Of a DNA stretch of 64,000 bases, positions 33,814 to 42,810 are shown in pieces. This stretch comes from Agarilytica sp033852165. GTDB lineage: Bacteria; Pseudomonadota; Gammaproteobacteria; Pseudomonadales; Cellvibrionaceae. The notes under the pieces were generated by a model. It had not been told where the DNA came from and searched no databases. It worked only from the letters and a program-made list of their open reading frames with translations. Made by a program: the position numbers and the translations under genes. Positions within the stretch are counted from its first letter, which is position 1. Each line of letters starts with the position of its first letter. The stretch lies in the NCBI GenBank assembly GCA_033852165.1, contig JAWSUZ010000008.1, positions 1-64,000 on the forward strand, read 5' to 3'.

Positions 33814-35526
33814 ATGACCAGCAGATCAAACGACATTATGGCACTGACGGATAACGTAAACGCTGAGCTTCTGCAGTTACGCAACGAAAGCTTATTGTTA
33901 CATTCAATTAATGATTCGATTGAATTAGACGAGCTCCTCGAGATACTCGGATCTGAGATCGAAAAAACCGATCTATTCGATGCCTACCTTATCAATCTTG
34001 CGGATAGCTCGCACGATAGCCTCGTGTGCGAAAAAATCCGCCTGCCCAAAGGTTATCAGAATGTTGAAAGCACCTACCGTAAATATAATTTTTCTCTAGA
34101 AGGCGACTTTATACATGCGGATTCCTATGCGCAAAATAAAGCTGTCATCATCGATGAGTCGTCTATTACCTCCCACGAAGCCCACGTACGGAACCGCTTT
34201 TCGCGCTGGGAGATTCGCCAACTAATCACTGTCCCTATCCAGAGCCTAAAAGACGATCGCTCACTGGGTATTATTATGGCGTTTCGGCAACATCAGGATC
34301 TCGCTCCAGAATCAGAGTTCACGCTACGGACTATTATTGCGCCGTTTATTCCTCGCCTTAAAGCCGCATTAAAATACAACGAATTAAAATCGCGTCAAAT
34401 CCAAGTCGATCAAATAGCAGCTGAGCAAACACGATTCCTAGAATTCGTGACAACCATCAATAATCTCACGTCCAATAAAGAAATCTACAAAGCGATTTCG
34501 CATGAGTTTTTGCGTTTATTACCGTTTGAGCATGTGACGGTCATGATGCAAGAAGACGATAAGATCATATGCAAAAAGAATACCTCTCGGAATGGCCATT
34601 GCCACGAATTGTGCGAAAGGTGGGACCAATACTTAAACGAGGTCGAATACGATCTCGATATTGCCGATGGCGCTACCTCGACGGTTATTCTCAATAACTC
34701 TCACCTGTTTTTCCCCGACGTCATGAAAGTATTACACTTGCCAATGTCCGAGAAAGATAAAAATGGTTTAAATAAACTCTCTACACCCCGCACATTCTTG
34801 TTTATGCCAATCCGGCACAACGGGCATGCAATCGGACTGATATGGCTAATTTCTTTATCGAAGATCGTCAATATTACCGATGAAGAAATCAAACTGGTCG
34901 AACTACTGTGTGGCTTTATTGGGACTGCCATAAAGAACGCGGAAGTCTATGATTTAGCCGACAAGCAAAAAAATGAAATCGAAATTCTCAACCAAAACCT
35001 GCAAGACAAAGTCTATAAACTTGCAGAAATGGCATCAAAAGATAAGCTAACGGGCCTTTACAACTTCAGATCATTCGAAATCGAACTTGATCGCCGTATC
35101 GATAACAACCTTCTAGAAGATAATGATTTCGATCTGGCTTTGGTCATTCTTGATATTGATCACTTTAAAACGTTTAACGACACCTACGGCCACACAGCCG
35201 GCAACGTCGTTTTAGCAGGCGTCGCACAGCAAATAAGAGGCTTGGCTCGCCAAAAGGATATCGCCTATCGCTATGGTGGTGAAGAATTCGTCATCATATT
35301 ACCTCGATGCGATATTGATGGCGCAAAACTCTTTGCTGAAAGAGTGCGAAAAACGATTCAAGACTCGTGTTTCGATACTGAGAGCGAAGAACTTAGCGTC
35401 ACCGTGAGTGTCGGATATGGGTGCCATAAAAACAAAGAAACTCGCGAACAACTATTCGAGCGTGTAGATCAAGCGCTCTACCGCGCCAAACACCAAGGCC
35501 GCAATAGAATCGAGACCGCCGTCTAA
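33814..35526 (+). CDS. GAF-GAF-GGDEF diguanylate cyclase (first of tandem pair)
   Basis: Predicted c-di-GMP synthase, 570 residues. Two GAF-like sensory regions (about 20-180 and 200-375), a coiled-coil linker (DKQKNEIEILNQNLQDKVYKL) and a GGDEF domain with RYGGEEFVIILP. RQKD five residues before it is the RxxD inhibitory site, so feedback inhibition is expected. No membrane helix is seen. An ATG at 33838 is an alternative start. It is about half-identical by eye to the next gene, arranged head-to-tail, clearly a tandem duplication. The ligand of the GAF domains is unknown. Confidence 0.92.
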   Translation: MTSRSNDIMALTDNVNAELLQLRNESLLLHSINDSIELDELLEILGSEIEKTDLFDAYLINLADSSHDSLVCEKIRLPKGYQNVESTYRKYNFSLEGDFIHADSYAQNKAVIIDESSITSHEAHVRNRFSRWEIRQLITVPIQSLKDDRSLGIIMAFRQHQDLAPESEFTLRTIIAPFIPRLKAALKYNELKSRQIQVDQIAAEQTRFLEFVTTINNLTSNKEIYKAISHEFLRLLPFEHVTVMMQEDDKIICKKNTSRNGHCHELCERWDQYLNEVEYDLDIADGATSTVILNNSHLFFPDVMKVLHLPMSEKDKNGLNKLSTPRTFLFMPIRHNGHAIGLIWLISLSKIVNITDEEIKLVELLCGFIGTAIKNAEVYDLADKQKNEIEILNQNLQDKVYKLAEMASKDKLTGLYNFRSFEIELDRRIDNNLLEDNDFDLALVILDIDHFKTFNDTYGHTAGNVVLAGVAQQIRGLARQKDIAYRYGGEEFVIILPRCDIDGAKLFAERVRKTIQDSCFDTESEELSVTVSVGYGCHKNKETREQLFERVDQALYRAKHQGRNRIETAV

Positions 35527-35682
35527 GCTTATCCTTCAAGGTTTGCTCCACCGCAAGCGAAAGAAAATCCCCTCAAAGAACGCATGCTCTGTAATTCCCT
35601 GAGCTATTATTTATGAATCACCAGATAAATCTGGCTATTGCTTTCGACAATAAACCATATTCACTAGAGCGTAACCACGGAT

Positions 35683-37389
35683 ATGCAAAGTGCAGCTCCC
35701 CCTGAAGGTATTGATCCGCACAACATAGACCCAAATAAGCTGTCTGTTGTCAGCGACGAAACTAAACGCGCCATATTATCCACCATCGAACTTGATAAGC
35801 TGCTTAACCATTTCTGCTCTGCAATAGAAAACCTGAAAATCTTTGATGGCTACCTGATCAACATATTGGATGAAGGTAAAGAGAATCTCGTTTGTAAAAA
35901 ACTGCACTTAACCCATGAATTTCGCAGTGTAGAAAACTCACTTTTGAAATACAAGTTTCCAATAAATAGCGACTATATCAACGCTCAGGCATACCGCAAA
36001 AACACGGTCCTTTTCTTCGACGCCAAAGCCATTGTAAACCTTGGCGGAAACGCACAAAAATTACTGGGACACCTCAAAATACAGCACCTTGTCATCATCC
36101 CCCTATCATGCTCAGAATCTAAATCACCTATTGGCACAATACTCGCGTTCCGTCAGTACCATAATATTGCCGAATCCGATTTTTATGCTCTACTGTCGCT
36201 ATGCAAGACTTTTCACGACCAAATCCGAAACGCTCGAGATCACCACCACCTACAAAACCGGCAAGCCCATATTGAGCAGATCGCCTCTAGGCAAGAGCAA
36301 TTTTTTGAGTTTATTACTGAGGTGAATAACTTTACGACTACGGACGAAATATACAGCGCTATTTCACATGAATTTTTACGCCAGCTACCCTTTGATCTCG
36401 CTAGCGTTGTCATGCTCGAAAAAGACAGGTTGATATGTAAAAAAAATACAGTGGTCGACGAAATCTATCGAGCTAGGTGCGATGCCGTAGATAAAATCAC
36501 ACGAGAAACTTATTACACACTGGACCCCTCAGATGGCGGTACCTCTATCGCGTTTACCGGCAATATTCACATGCATTTTCCTGATGTAATGGAAATCATG
36601 CACCTACCAATGTCTGCAAAAGATAGAAACATATTGGAGGCCATGCAAACCCCCCGTACATTTGTGCTAATGCCTGTACGACACAATGGAACACCCATTG
36701 GATTGGTCTGGCTCATTAGTTTTTCGCAGGTAATTGCAATAACTGAAACAGAAATAAAGCTCATTGACTTACTCTGCCGATTTATCGGAAAAACCATTAA
36801 AAATGCTGAGTTATATGATCTTGTTGCCCAACAAAAAAGAGAAATAGAGCTCCTCAACACCAATCTCATCGGACAAGTAGGCGAGCTTTCGGGAATCGCA
36901 TCGACAGACAAGCTAACGGGGCTCAATAATTTTCGTGCATTTGAACTTAAATTGGATCGCCAACTATCTAGACTTCAAAATACGCCAGGGTCAGAGCTGG
37001 GCCTCGTTCTTATCGACATTGACCGCTTCAAACTATTTAATGATAATCATGGGCATTCGGCGGGCAATTCAATTTTAGCTGGCGTTGCAAAAATGATTCA
37101 TCAACACACCCGAGAAAAGGATATCGCCTGTCGATTCGGAGGTGAAGAGTTTGTTGTGATACTCCCTGATGCAGGAATAAATGGAGCCGAAAAATTTGCT
37201 CAACGCGTACGACAAGCCATAGAGGAATCAACGTTTGAAACTGATTCAGGCACATTAGGTGTTACGGTCAGTATTGGCGTGGCATGCCATACACCAAACG
37301 AATCACGCAAAGAATTATTTGAACGCACGGACCAAGCTCTCTATAAGGCAAAAAAAAATGGGCGTAACTGCGTCATTGTTACGTCTTAA
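35683..37389 (+). CDS. GAF-GAF-GGDEF diguanylate cyclase (second of tandem pair)
   Basis: Paralogue of the preceding gene, 568 residues with the same order: two GAF-like regions, linker (AQQKREIELLNTNLIGQVGEL) and GGDEF with RFGGEEFVVILP. REKD provides the inhibitory RxxD site. The first GAF has diverged most, while the middle block ending in VMEIMHLPMSAKDRN, TPRTFVLMPVRHNGTPIGLVWLISFS matches its neighbour closely. 156 bases separate the two, so it may have its own promoter. The two may answer different signals with the same output. Confidence 0.92.
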   Translation: MQSAAPPEGIDPHNIDPNKLSVVSDETKRAILSTIELDKLLNHFCSAIENLKIFDGYLINILDEGKENLVCKKLHLTHEFRSVENSLLKYKFPINSDYINAQAYRKNTVLFFDAKAIVNLGGNAQKLLGHLKIQHLVIIPLSCSESKSPIGTILAFRQYHNIAESDFYALLSLCKTFHDQIRNARDHHHLQNRQAHIEQIASRQEQFFEFITEVNNFTTTDEIYSAISHEFLRQLPFDLASVVMLEKDRLICKKNTVVDEIYRARCDAVDKITRETYYTLDPSDGGTSIAFTGNIHMHFPDVMEIMHLPMSAKDRNILEAMQTPRTFVLMPVRHNGTPIGLVWLISFSQVIAITETEIKLIDLLCRFIGKTIKNAELYDLVAQQKREIELLNTNLIGQVGELSGIASTDKLTGLNNFRAFELKLDRQLSRLQNTPGSELGLVLIDIDRFKLFNDNHGHSAGNSILAGVAKMIHQHTREKDIACRFGGEEFVVILPDAGINGAEKFAQRVRQAIEESTFETDSGTLGVTVSIGVACHTPNESRKELFERTDQALYKAKKNGRNCVIVTS

Positions 37390-37456
37390 AAATAGCTACG
37401 TTCATCCGCTTGTGCTTTATAACGAGCATAATGTTTCACTTATACTACCCACAAAA

Positions 37457-37478
37457 AATGGCCCGCAAGCGGGCCATT
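37457..37478 (-). terminator. Terminator of hppA
   Basis: AATGGCCCGC (37457-37466) and GCGGGCCATT (37469-37478) form a near-perfect GC-rich hairpin. On the minus strand it is followed by TTTTTTGT, a good T-tract, so it should end hppA. On the plus strand it may also help end the cyclase transcript. Confidence 0.85.
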
Positions 37479-37536
37479 CATTTCGAATTGTGATTCATCG
37501 CATTTTCGAAAACTTAAATCAACTTTACATGATTTC

Positions 37537-39567
37537 CTAAATCAGGGGGGCAATCACCAAGCTTACAATCGCCATCACATTGATTAAAATATTCATTGAA
37601 GGGCCTGACGTATCTTTAAAAGGATCGCCGACGGTATCGCCCACAACAACTGCAGCATGTACAGCCGAGCCTTTCCCACCAAGGTTACCCTTTTCAACAT
37701 ATTTTTTAGCATTGTCCCAAGCGCCACCTGCGTTAGCCATCATCAAAGCCAGTAAAACACAGCAAATAAGAGCGCCAGCTAACATGCCCCCTAATGCTTC
37801 CGGCCCAATAACAAAGCCAACCACAACAGGAGCAGAAACAGCTAATACACCCGGAGCAATCATTTTACGTAACGCCGCTTGCGTGGCAATATCGATACAA
37901 CGATCCGTATCCGGTTTTGCCGTTCCTTCTAACAAACCTTCAATTTCTTTAAATTGACGACGAATTTCTTTGATCATATCAAAAGCTGCGTCACCCACCG
38001 CTCTCATCGTCAACGCGCTCACAAGGAAGGGGAAAATCGCCCCTAAGAACATACCGGTTAACACCAGAGGGTCGTTAATATTTAAGCTGAAATCGGGTTT
38101 ATTCGCTGATATGGTTTCAATAAATGCGGCCATAATCGCAAGAGCCGCAAGACCCGCAGCTCCAATGGCAAAGCCCTTGCCGATTGCTGCAGTGGTATTT
38201 CCCACCTCGTCTAAACCATCGGTAATCGCCCGCGTTTCTTCACCTAAGCCCGCCATTTCTGCAATACCACCCGCATTATCGGCTACAGGGCCATATGCAT
38301 CGATAGCCATCGTAATTCCAACAGTAGCCAACATGCCCACAGCGCCAATACCAACACCGTATACACCAGCGCCTTCGGGTAACAGCACGCTTGATATAAA
38401 GATAATGGCCGCTATTGTAAGAACCGGCACAACAACCGACTCCATGCCCGTCGCCAAACCAGAAATCATAACTGTCGCCGGACCAGTCTCACCATCTTTT
38501 GCTATTTTACGAACGGGTGCTCCCCCCGTGTAATACTCTGTAACCAGACCGATAATAATGCCGCCCACAGCTCCAGCAACCACGCACAGCCACACATTAA
38601 CGCTAATATTCATCATTGAAAGCAGCTGATAAGACGCCCCCATAAAAATAACAGTCGCGCCAATCGTCCCTAGTCGTAAAGCCAATGCAGGTGATTTAGC
38701 TGACATGAAACGTACAATCAATATACCCATAATTGAACAGATCAACCCGACAGACGCGAGCGCTAGCGGAACAAACATCAAATCCTCTCTATTTTGCGCG
38801 AGCACTGAAACACTGGTCAGGGCCATTGTCGATGCGATCGCAATACTCGCAATCATGGAGCCACAATAGGATTCGAAAATATCAGACCCCATACCCGCAA
38901 CATCTCCCACATTATCGCCAACGTTGTCGGCGATGACGCCTGGGTTACGAGGATCATCTTCCGGAATACCAGCCTCGATTTTACCGACAAGGTCCGCACC
39001 AATATCGGCGCTTTTTGTAAATATCCCACCGCCAACACGGGAAAACAAAGCAACGACTGAAGCTCCCATCCCGAAACCATGTATCGCTTCAGCGTGTTCA
39101 GGATTCGAACCGAAGACTAAGTACAAAGAGCCTAAGCCCAACAAGCCCATTGAAGCCACTGTGAGCCCCATAACTGACCCGCCGTAAAATGCGACCGTAA
39201 GTGCAGTAGCTGCGCCTTCGGTATTCGCCGCCACGGTGGTTCTTACATTGGCCTTAGTCGCGGCAAACATTCCAGCGTAACCCGCTACAGCGGAGCACAA
39301 TGCACCAACAATAAAGGCTGTTGGCGTATGCCAAGATTTAAAACCAACAAATAGAAGAACGGTGACGATAGCGACAAAGATGGCTAAGATGGAGTATTCG
39401 CGACGCATAAACACCATCGCGCCGCGGTGAATTTCGGCAGCAATTTCAGCGACTGCGCCATCACCGGCGGGATATTTTTTAACAACTAAGTAGATAAAAA
39501 AAGCGACAATAAGACCTGCGCCACCAAGTATTGGTGGCAACAACATTGCATCCATATGATTCCCCAA
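37537..39567 (-). CDS. hppA: Membrane-bound pyrophosphatase (ion pump)
   Basis: Hydrolyses pyrophosphate to pump protons or sodium. A 676-residue protein with about 16 membrane helices. Substrate-binding motifs are seen: FTKSADIGADLVGKIEAGIPE, DDPRNPGVIADNVGDNVGDVAGMGSD, and the late GDTVGDPFKDTSGPS. The determinant motif reads GNTTAAIGKG; Ala at that place (Lys in the K-independent class) marks a potassium-stimulated enzyme. Whether Na+ or H+ is pumped cannot be settled by eye. Its divergent neighbour is the soluble pyrophosphatase gene. Confidence 0.96.
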   Translation of the reverse strand: MGNHMDAMLLPPILGGAGLIVAFFIYLVVKKYPAGDGAVAEIAAEIHRGAMVFMRREYSILAIFVAIVTVLLFVGFKSWHTPTAFIVGALCSAVAGYAGMFAATKANVRTTVAANTEGAATALTVAFYGGSVMGLTVASMGLLGLGSLYLVFGSNPEHAEAIHGFGMGASVVALFSRVGGGIFTKSADIGADLVGKIEAGIPEDDPRNPGVIADNVGDNVGDVAGMGSDIFESYCGSMIASIAIASTMALTSVSVLAQNREDLMFVPLALASVGLICSIMGILIVRFMSAKSPALALRLGTIGATVIFMGASYQLLSMMNISVNVWLCVVAGAVGGIIIGLVTEYYTGGAPVRKIAKDGETGPATVMISGLATGMESVVVPVLTIAAIIFISSVLLPEGAGVYGVGIGAVGMLATVGITMAIDAYGPVADNAGGIAEMAGLGEETRAITDGLDEVGNTTAAIGKGFAIGAAGLAALAIMAAFIETISANKPDFSLNINDPLVLTGMFLGAIFPFLVSALTMRAVGDAAFDMIKEIRRQFKEIEGLLEGTAKPDTDRCIDIATQAALRKMIAPGVLAVSAPVVVGFVIGPEALGGMLAGALICCVLLALMMANAGGAWDNAKKYVEKGNLGGKGSAVHAAVVVGDTVGDPFKDTSGPSMNILINVMAIVSLVIAPLI

Positions 39568-39904
39568 AACGAAAAATTAATATTTTTTTTATTTAGAGTA
39601 TTTGCGCTCGCAAGAAATGACGCGGCTAAATACCCCCGTTTTCTGCACCAGACAAATGCGAAAAGACACACTTGAACTAGTCTTCACACTATAGATTTAT
39701 ACAACGTTGGCTCGTAGATACAGCTGGGCCAGCTTCTTAATTCTAGGTGACTGGCACAGCTGCGTAAACCGCTAATCATGGATTACGTCACAACCGCTCA
39801 AAAGAATAGGGGCCGCCAATAATTGTGCGCGCTAACGCTTATGTTACAATCGCGCGCCTAACATTTTCATTTGTTCCAATATGTAACGTTTTAGGAAAAA
39901 GTTT
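39568..39904. other. hppA-ppa divergent intergenic region
   Basis: Some 337 bases between the divergent pyrophosphatase genes. Near ppa there is a good promoter (separate entry). Nothing else recognisable; no gene and no obvious riboswitch. Confidence 0.5.
39823..39850 (+). promoter_or_regulatory. Probable ppa promoter
   Basis: TTGTGC (39823-39828) and TACAAT (39845-39850) are separated by 16 bases, a fair sigma-70 promoter. The start would fall near 39857, giving a leader of about 48 bases with TAGGA before the ATG at 39905. Confidence 0.5.
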
Positions 39905-40453
39905 ATGAGTCTCCACCTAGTACCGACCGGGAAAAATTGTCCGGAAGAAGTTAATGTCATCATCGAAATCCCCATGGGTGGCGAGCCCATCAAATACGAG
40001 GTGGATAAACATTCTGGTGCATTATTCGTAGATCGTATTCTTAGCACGTCTATGCGCTACCCATGTAATTACGGCTACGTACCTCACACGCTCTGCGGAG
40101 ACGGCGACCCTGTTGACGTATTAGTCTTTATGAATCGCCCACTACAACCAGGCTCTGTCGTTGCATGCCGCCCAATCGGCGTACTCAAAATGACGGACGA
40201 ATCGGGTGAAGATGCAAAAATCCTTGCTGTACCGGTCAGCAAAATTTCAAAATATTATGATGGCGTAGATAGCGTAGAAGATTTACCACAGATCAAGCTT
40301 GACCAAATTTCACATTTCTTTGAGCACTACAAAGATTTGGAAGAAGGCAAGTGGGTTAAAATTGACGGCTGGGAAGATGCAAAAGCGGCTAAAGCTGAAA
40401 TCATGGATTCAATAGAAAACTACGAAAAGGCCCCCAGCGCTCCCCGCTTTTAA
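39905..40453 (+). CDS. ppa: Soluble inorganic pyrophosphatase (family I)
   Basis: Cytoplasmic hydrolase that removes pyrophosphate made in biosynthesis. It is 182 residues. Seen: VIIEIPMGGEPIKYEVDKHSG, MRYPCNYGYVPHTL, the signature DGDPVDVLVF with its metal-binding Asp residues, and FFEHYKDLEEGKWVKIDGW. It is divergent from the membrane pyrophosphatase hppA, so two routes of pyrophosphate use are neighbours: heat loss versus ion pumping. AGGA lies seven to nine bases before the ATG. A strong terminator follows at 40479-40504. Confidence 0.97.
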   Translation: MSLHLVPTGKNCPEEVNVIIEIPMGGEPIKYEVDKHSGALFVDRILSTSMRYPCNYGYVPHTLCGDGDPVDVLVFMNRPLQPGSVVACRPIGVLKMTDESGEDAKILAVPVSKISKYYDGVDSVEDLPQIKLDQISHFFEHYKDLEEGKWVKIDGWEDAKAAKAEIMDSIENYEKAPSAPRF

Positions 40454-40478
40454 ACGGAGCTATAAGCGCTTATATATG

Positions 40479-40504
40479 TTTGGTCAGCACCCATGCTGAC
40501 CAAA
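40479..40504 (+). terminator. Terminator after ppa
   Basis: TTTGGTCAGCA (40479-40489) pairs perfectly with TGCTGACCAAA (40494-40504) around a four-base loop, followed by CTTTTC. It lies between the convergent ppa and the next minus-strand gene and can serve both directions. Confidence 0.8.
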
Positions 40505-40543
40505 CTTTTCAGGTGAATCATACAGACCAATAAAAGGAAGTGC

Positions 40544-41332
40544 TCACTGCTCCAAGTGAATATTACTCACGTCAGGTGCTGGCGGTGGTGGAGGGGCAGG
40601 CTTACCTAAGCGTACTCCTGGCTCAGCGATACTTAACTTACTGGTATCGACTGCTACAATTTTCTCTTTCTTTTTTTCCTCTTCTTTTAATAGGCTCTCT
40701 CCCGGCTGAGCGAGATCAACACCCCCAAAATCCACATCCAAGCTTTCGAACTGCCGTTTTTCAGCCGACTCAAGTAGATCGCCCCCTGTCGATTTGACAG
40801 TTAAGGCTGAAGTATCAATCTCAACATCCGGGCGTAACTGCCGCTCCGATACAGAAAGCACATCCGATCCGGCTGGCGCCAAACTAAACCCACCCTCATC
40901 ACCCTGATCCTTCTTAAGCTCTTGTTGTCGAGAATTCCCCGAGGACGCTCCAGACGATACCGCATCGGGAGAAGCTCCGGCTGGCTTTTCCCCAAAGACA
41001 GCCTTACCTACACCTGTCCCTGGTCTAGATCCAGCTTGGGGCTGGGGTTTAGGCGTACTGCCAACCTTACTCTCACCAAGAGAAGAGCTAGCCTCAGACT
41101 CAACCACCACCAAATCAACGCGTGCGCCAGCTTTTTTAATCGCAACACGGTACTTTGTCGCCGTCTCAAAATTCAGATTTCGCTTTAAAATAATGGTCTT
41201 ACCCGAGAACAGCGCTTCTAATTTGGCGCCATCCATTTTAAACAACTGGCCAATATTTTTTTTGACCACGGCCAAATCGAATGATCGAACAAGCTCCCCC
41301 TTAAAAACAATATTATATAGCTCATCAGCCAT
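40544..41332 (-). CDS. Hypothetical protein with repeated C-terminal motif
   Basis: Protein of 262 residues. The N-terminal 80 residues form a compact alpha/beta domain (LYNIVFKGELVRSF … KMDGAKLEALFSGKTIILKRNL … YRVAIKKAGARVDLVV) that I have seen as a conserved hypothetical in marine gammaproteobacteria, without known function. The rest is disordered Ser/Pro/Gly/Lys-rich, then a set of short repeats of the type (V/I)DTSxLxxxxxGxxLL (about residues 173-190, 203-218 and 228-243), ending in a proline run. No signal peptide or membrane helix. It stands alone after a terminator. Confidence 0.75.
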   Translation of the reverse strand: MADELYNIVFKGELVRSFDLAVVKKNIGQLFKMDGAKLEALFSGKTIILKRNLNFETATKYRVAIKKAGARVDLVVVESEASSSLGESKVGSTPKPQPQAGSRPGTGVGKAVFGEKPAGASPDAVSSGASSGNSRQQELKKDQGDEGGFSLAPAGSDVLSVSERQLRPDVEIDTSALTVKSTGGDLLESAEKRQFESLDVDFGGVDLAQPGESLLKEEEKKKEKIVAVDTSKLSIAEPGVRLGKPAPPPPPAPDVSNIHLEQ

Positions 41333-41860
41333 AGCTCACCTCAGGTTCCAATCATTTACACTTCATTGTATTCGATAACGTAAAATATAAAAGCGACATT
41401 AGTACACTAAAGACGACGCGATAAAGCTGCCCTATATAGTAGACTGAGCACTACTGGAGCCAGACTAAACTTCAGCTTGGCCCTTACTTAACTCTGACAC
41501 CTATCTAGCCTTACCCAACAACCTAACCCAGTCAACTTATTCGAATGTCGCCATTTTCGCCATAAAAAAGTAACTAAAATACAAACTCACAATTTATTCG
41601 CTTTCCGCTAAGTGTTTTTTGTTCTACTTAGCAAGGAGCTTAGAAGAAGAATAAAAAATCACCTAAAAATCATTAGCATAGCGCTTAAATCAAAATCAAC
41701 AGATGGCGCCATCATTTAGAATATTCCATTATTTATCCTGGCAAGACGACAAAACATTAACCATACTGAATGGACGCCTTACGTTTTTTGCTCATCCGCG
41801 TCCCTAGTTACCCCCCCCCTGCAAGGACGTAAACAATGGTCTCAAACAAGGAGCAGCCGA
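41333..41860. other. A+T-rich divergent intergenic region
   Basis: About 530 bases with no supportable gene, between divergent genes. It contains a C-run (nine bases) at about 41812-41820, shortly before the ribosome site AAGGAG of the next gene. I see no clear terminator, promoter or RNA structure. Confidence 0.45.
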
Positions 41861-42151
41861 ATGCTTGATAACTCCAGCGACGATACAATTGACGATTTAC
41901 TACGATTAAGAACAAATAAGCGCCACGAAACCAATAATCGTGTAGATCCAGACGAGGTTGTCGCAAAAGTCATCGAAGATATTAATTTTTTACGTGGCCG
42001 TATTAACCATATAAAACGTGCTGCGCTCACACCACGAACACCCACCATTCTCAACACTTACGAAAGCATGTTAAAAAGTCGTGAGTCTGTACTGTCATGG
42101 CTACAAGATGGCGCAAGTAATTCCAATTATGAACGCACACACACCAATTAA
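41861..42151 (+). CDS. Small hypothetical protein
   Basis: Protein of 96 residues with a strong AAGGAG seven bases before its ATG. Charged and helical (DDTIDDLLRLRTNKRHETNN, VVAKVIEDINFLRGRINHIKR, TILNTYESMLKSRESVLSWL), cytoplasmic, with no motif that I recognise. The helix pattern suggests a small dimeric or protein-binding factor. It is single, with its 3' end convergent to the phosphatase gene. Confidence 0.7.
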   Translation: MLDNSSDDTIDDLLRLRTNKRHETNNRVDPDEVVAKVIEDINFLRGRINHIKRAALTPRTPTILNTYESMLKSRESVLSWLQDGASNSNYERTHTN

Positions 42152-42164
42152 TTTTTAATGGTTT

Positions 42165-42809
42165 TTAGACCCGCCCAGCAACTTCTACTTTAAGTACCGC
42201 AAGAAGCTCATCCATAGTTGTCACAATATTATCTTTTGTAAATTTCGGCTCACCATGCGGCGCGTATAAAAACACTTTCATGTTTGCCGCAACTGCCGCG
42301 TTCCACCCGGCTTCCGAATCCTCCACAACCAAAATATCACTCGGCAAAAAACCCATCATTTTTGCCGCATGTAAAAACAGATCCGGACTAGGCTTGCCTA
42401 CCGCAACATCATCCACACTATAACGATGTTCAAAAAAAGAAATCAAACCCGTCGCTGTTAAGGAGTTTGTTATTTTATTATGAGAACCGTTGGAAGCTAC
42501 GCAATAATTGATTTCAGATTCAATCAAATATTCCAGAACTTTATCGACACCATTCACAGAACGAAGCTGATGACTAAATGCAACTTCCGTATCTTCGTCA
42601 AGTAAACGAGAAAAATCATTGGGAAGAGTGCGGTTAAAATGATGTTCCAACCATTCAAAGCAAGCCTTTAAGCTAAGCCCTTGAAACGCGTCAAAGCAAT
42701 ATTCTGCCGACAGCTGAATGCCGATCTTACTTAAGCTAAGGGAAAAAACCTCCGATGCAAGTATCTCGCTATCGACCAAAACACCATCACAATCAAAGAC
42801 AATTAACAT
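42165..42809 (-). CDS. HAD-superfamily phosphatase (Gph/YieH-like)
   Basis: Predicted sugar or nucleotide phosphatase, about 214 residues. HAD motifs: DCDGVLVDSE (nucleophile and acid Asp), the Ser/Thr motif CVASNGS, Lys in DVAVGKPSPDLFLHAA and the acidic pair in ILVVEDSEAGWNAAVAA. The ATG at 42809, one base after the upstream stop, is chosen because it puts the family N-terminus right at the start; the open frame to 42854 overlaps the upstream gene. It is co-transcribed with the M15 peptidase gene. The substrate is unknown; 6-phosphogluconate-phosphatase-like members look closest. Confidence 0.88.
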   Translation of the reverse strand: MLIVFDCDGVLVDSEILASEVFSLSLSKIGIQLSAEYCFDAFQGLSLKACFEWLEHHFNRTLPNDFSRLLDEDTEVAFSHQLRSVNGVDKVLEYLIESEINYCVASNGSHNKITNSLTATGLISFFEHRYSVDDVAVGKPSPDLFLHAAKMMGFLPSDILVVEDSEAGWNAAVAANMKVFLYAPHGEPKFTKDNIVTTMDELLAVLKVEVAGRV

Positions 42810-42810
42810 A

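Noticed and set aside
33814..37389. Assembly duplication of one GGDEF gene
   Set aside because: The two copies differ throughout at protein and DNA level, so they are true paralogues.
37970..38533. 187-codon frame antisense to hppA
   Set aside because: Low-complexity Ala/Pro/Thr/Ile translation typical of the reverse strand of a membrane-protein gene.
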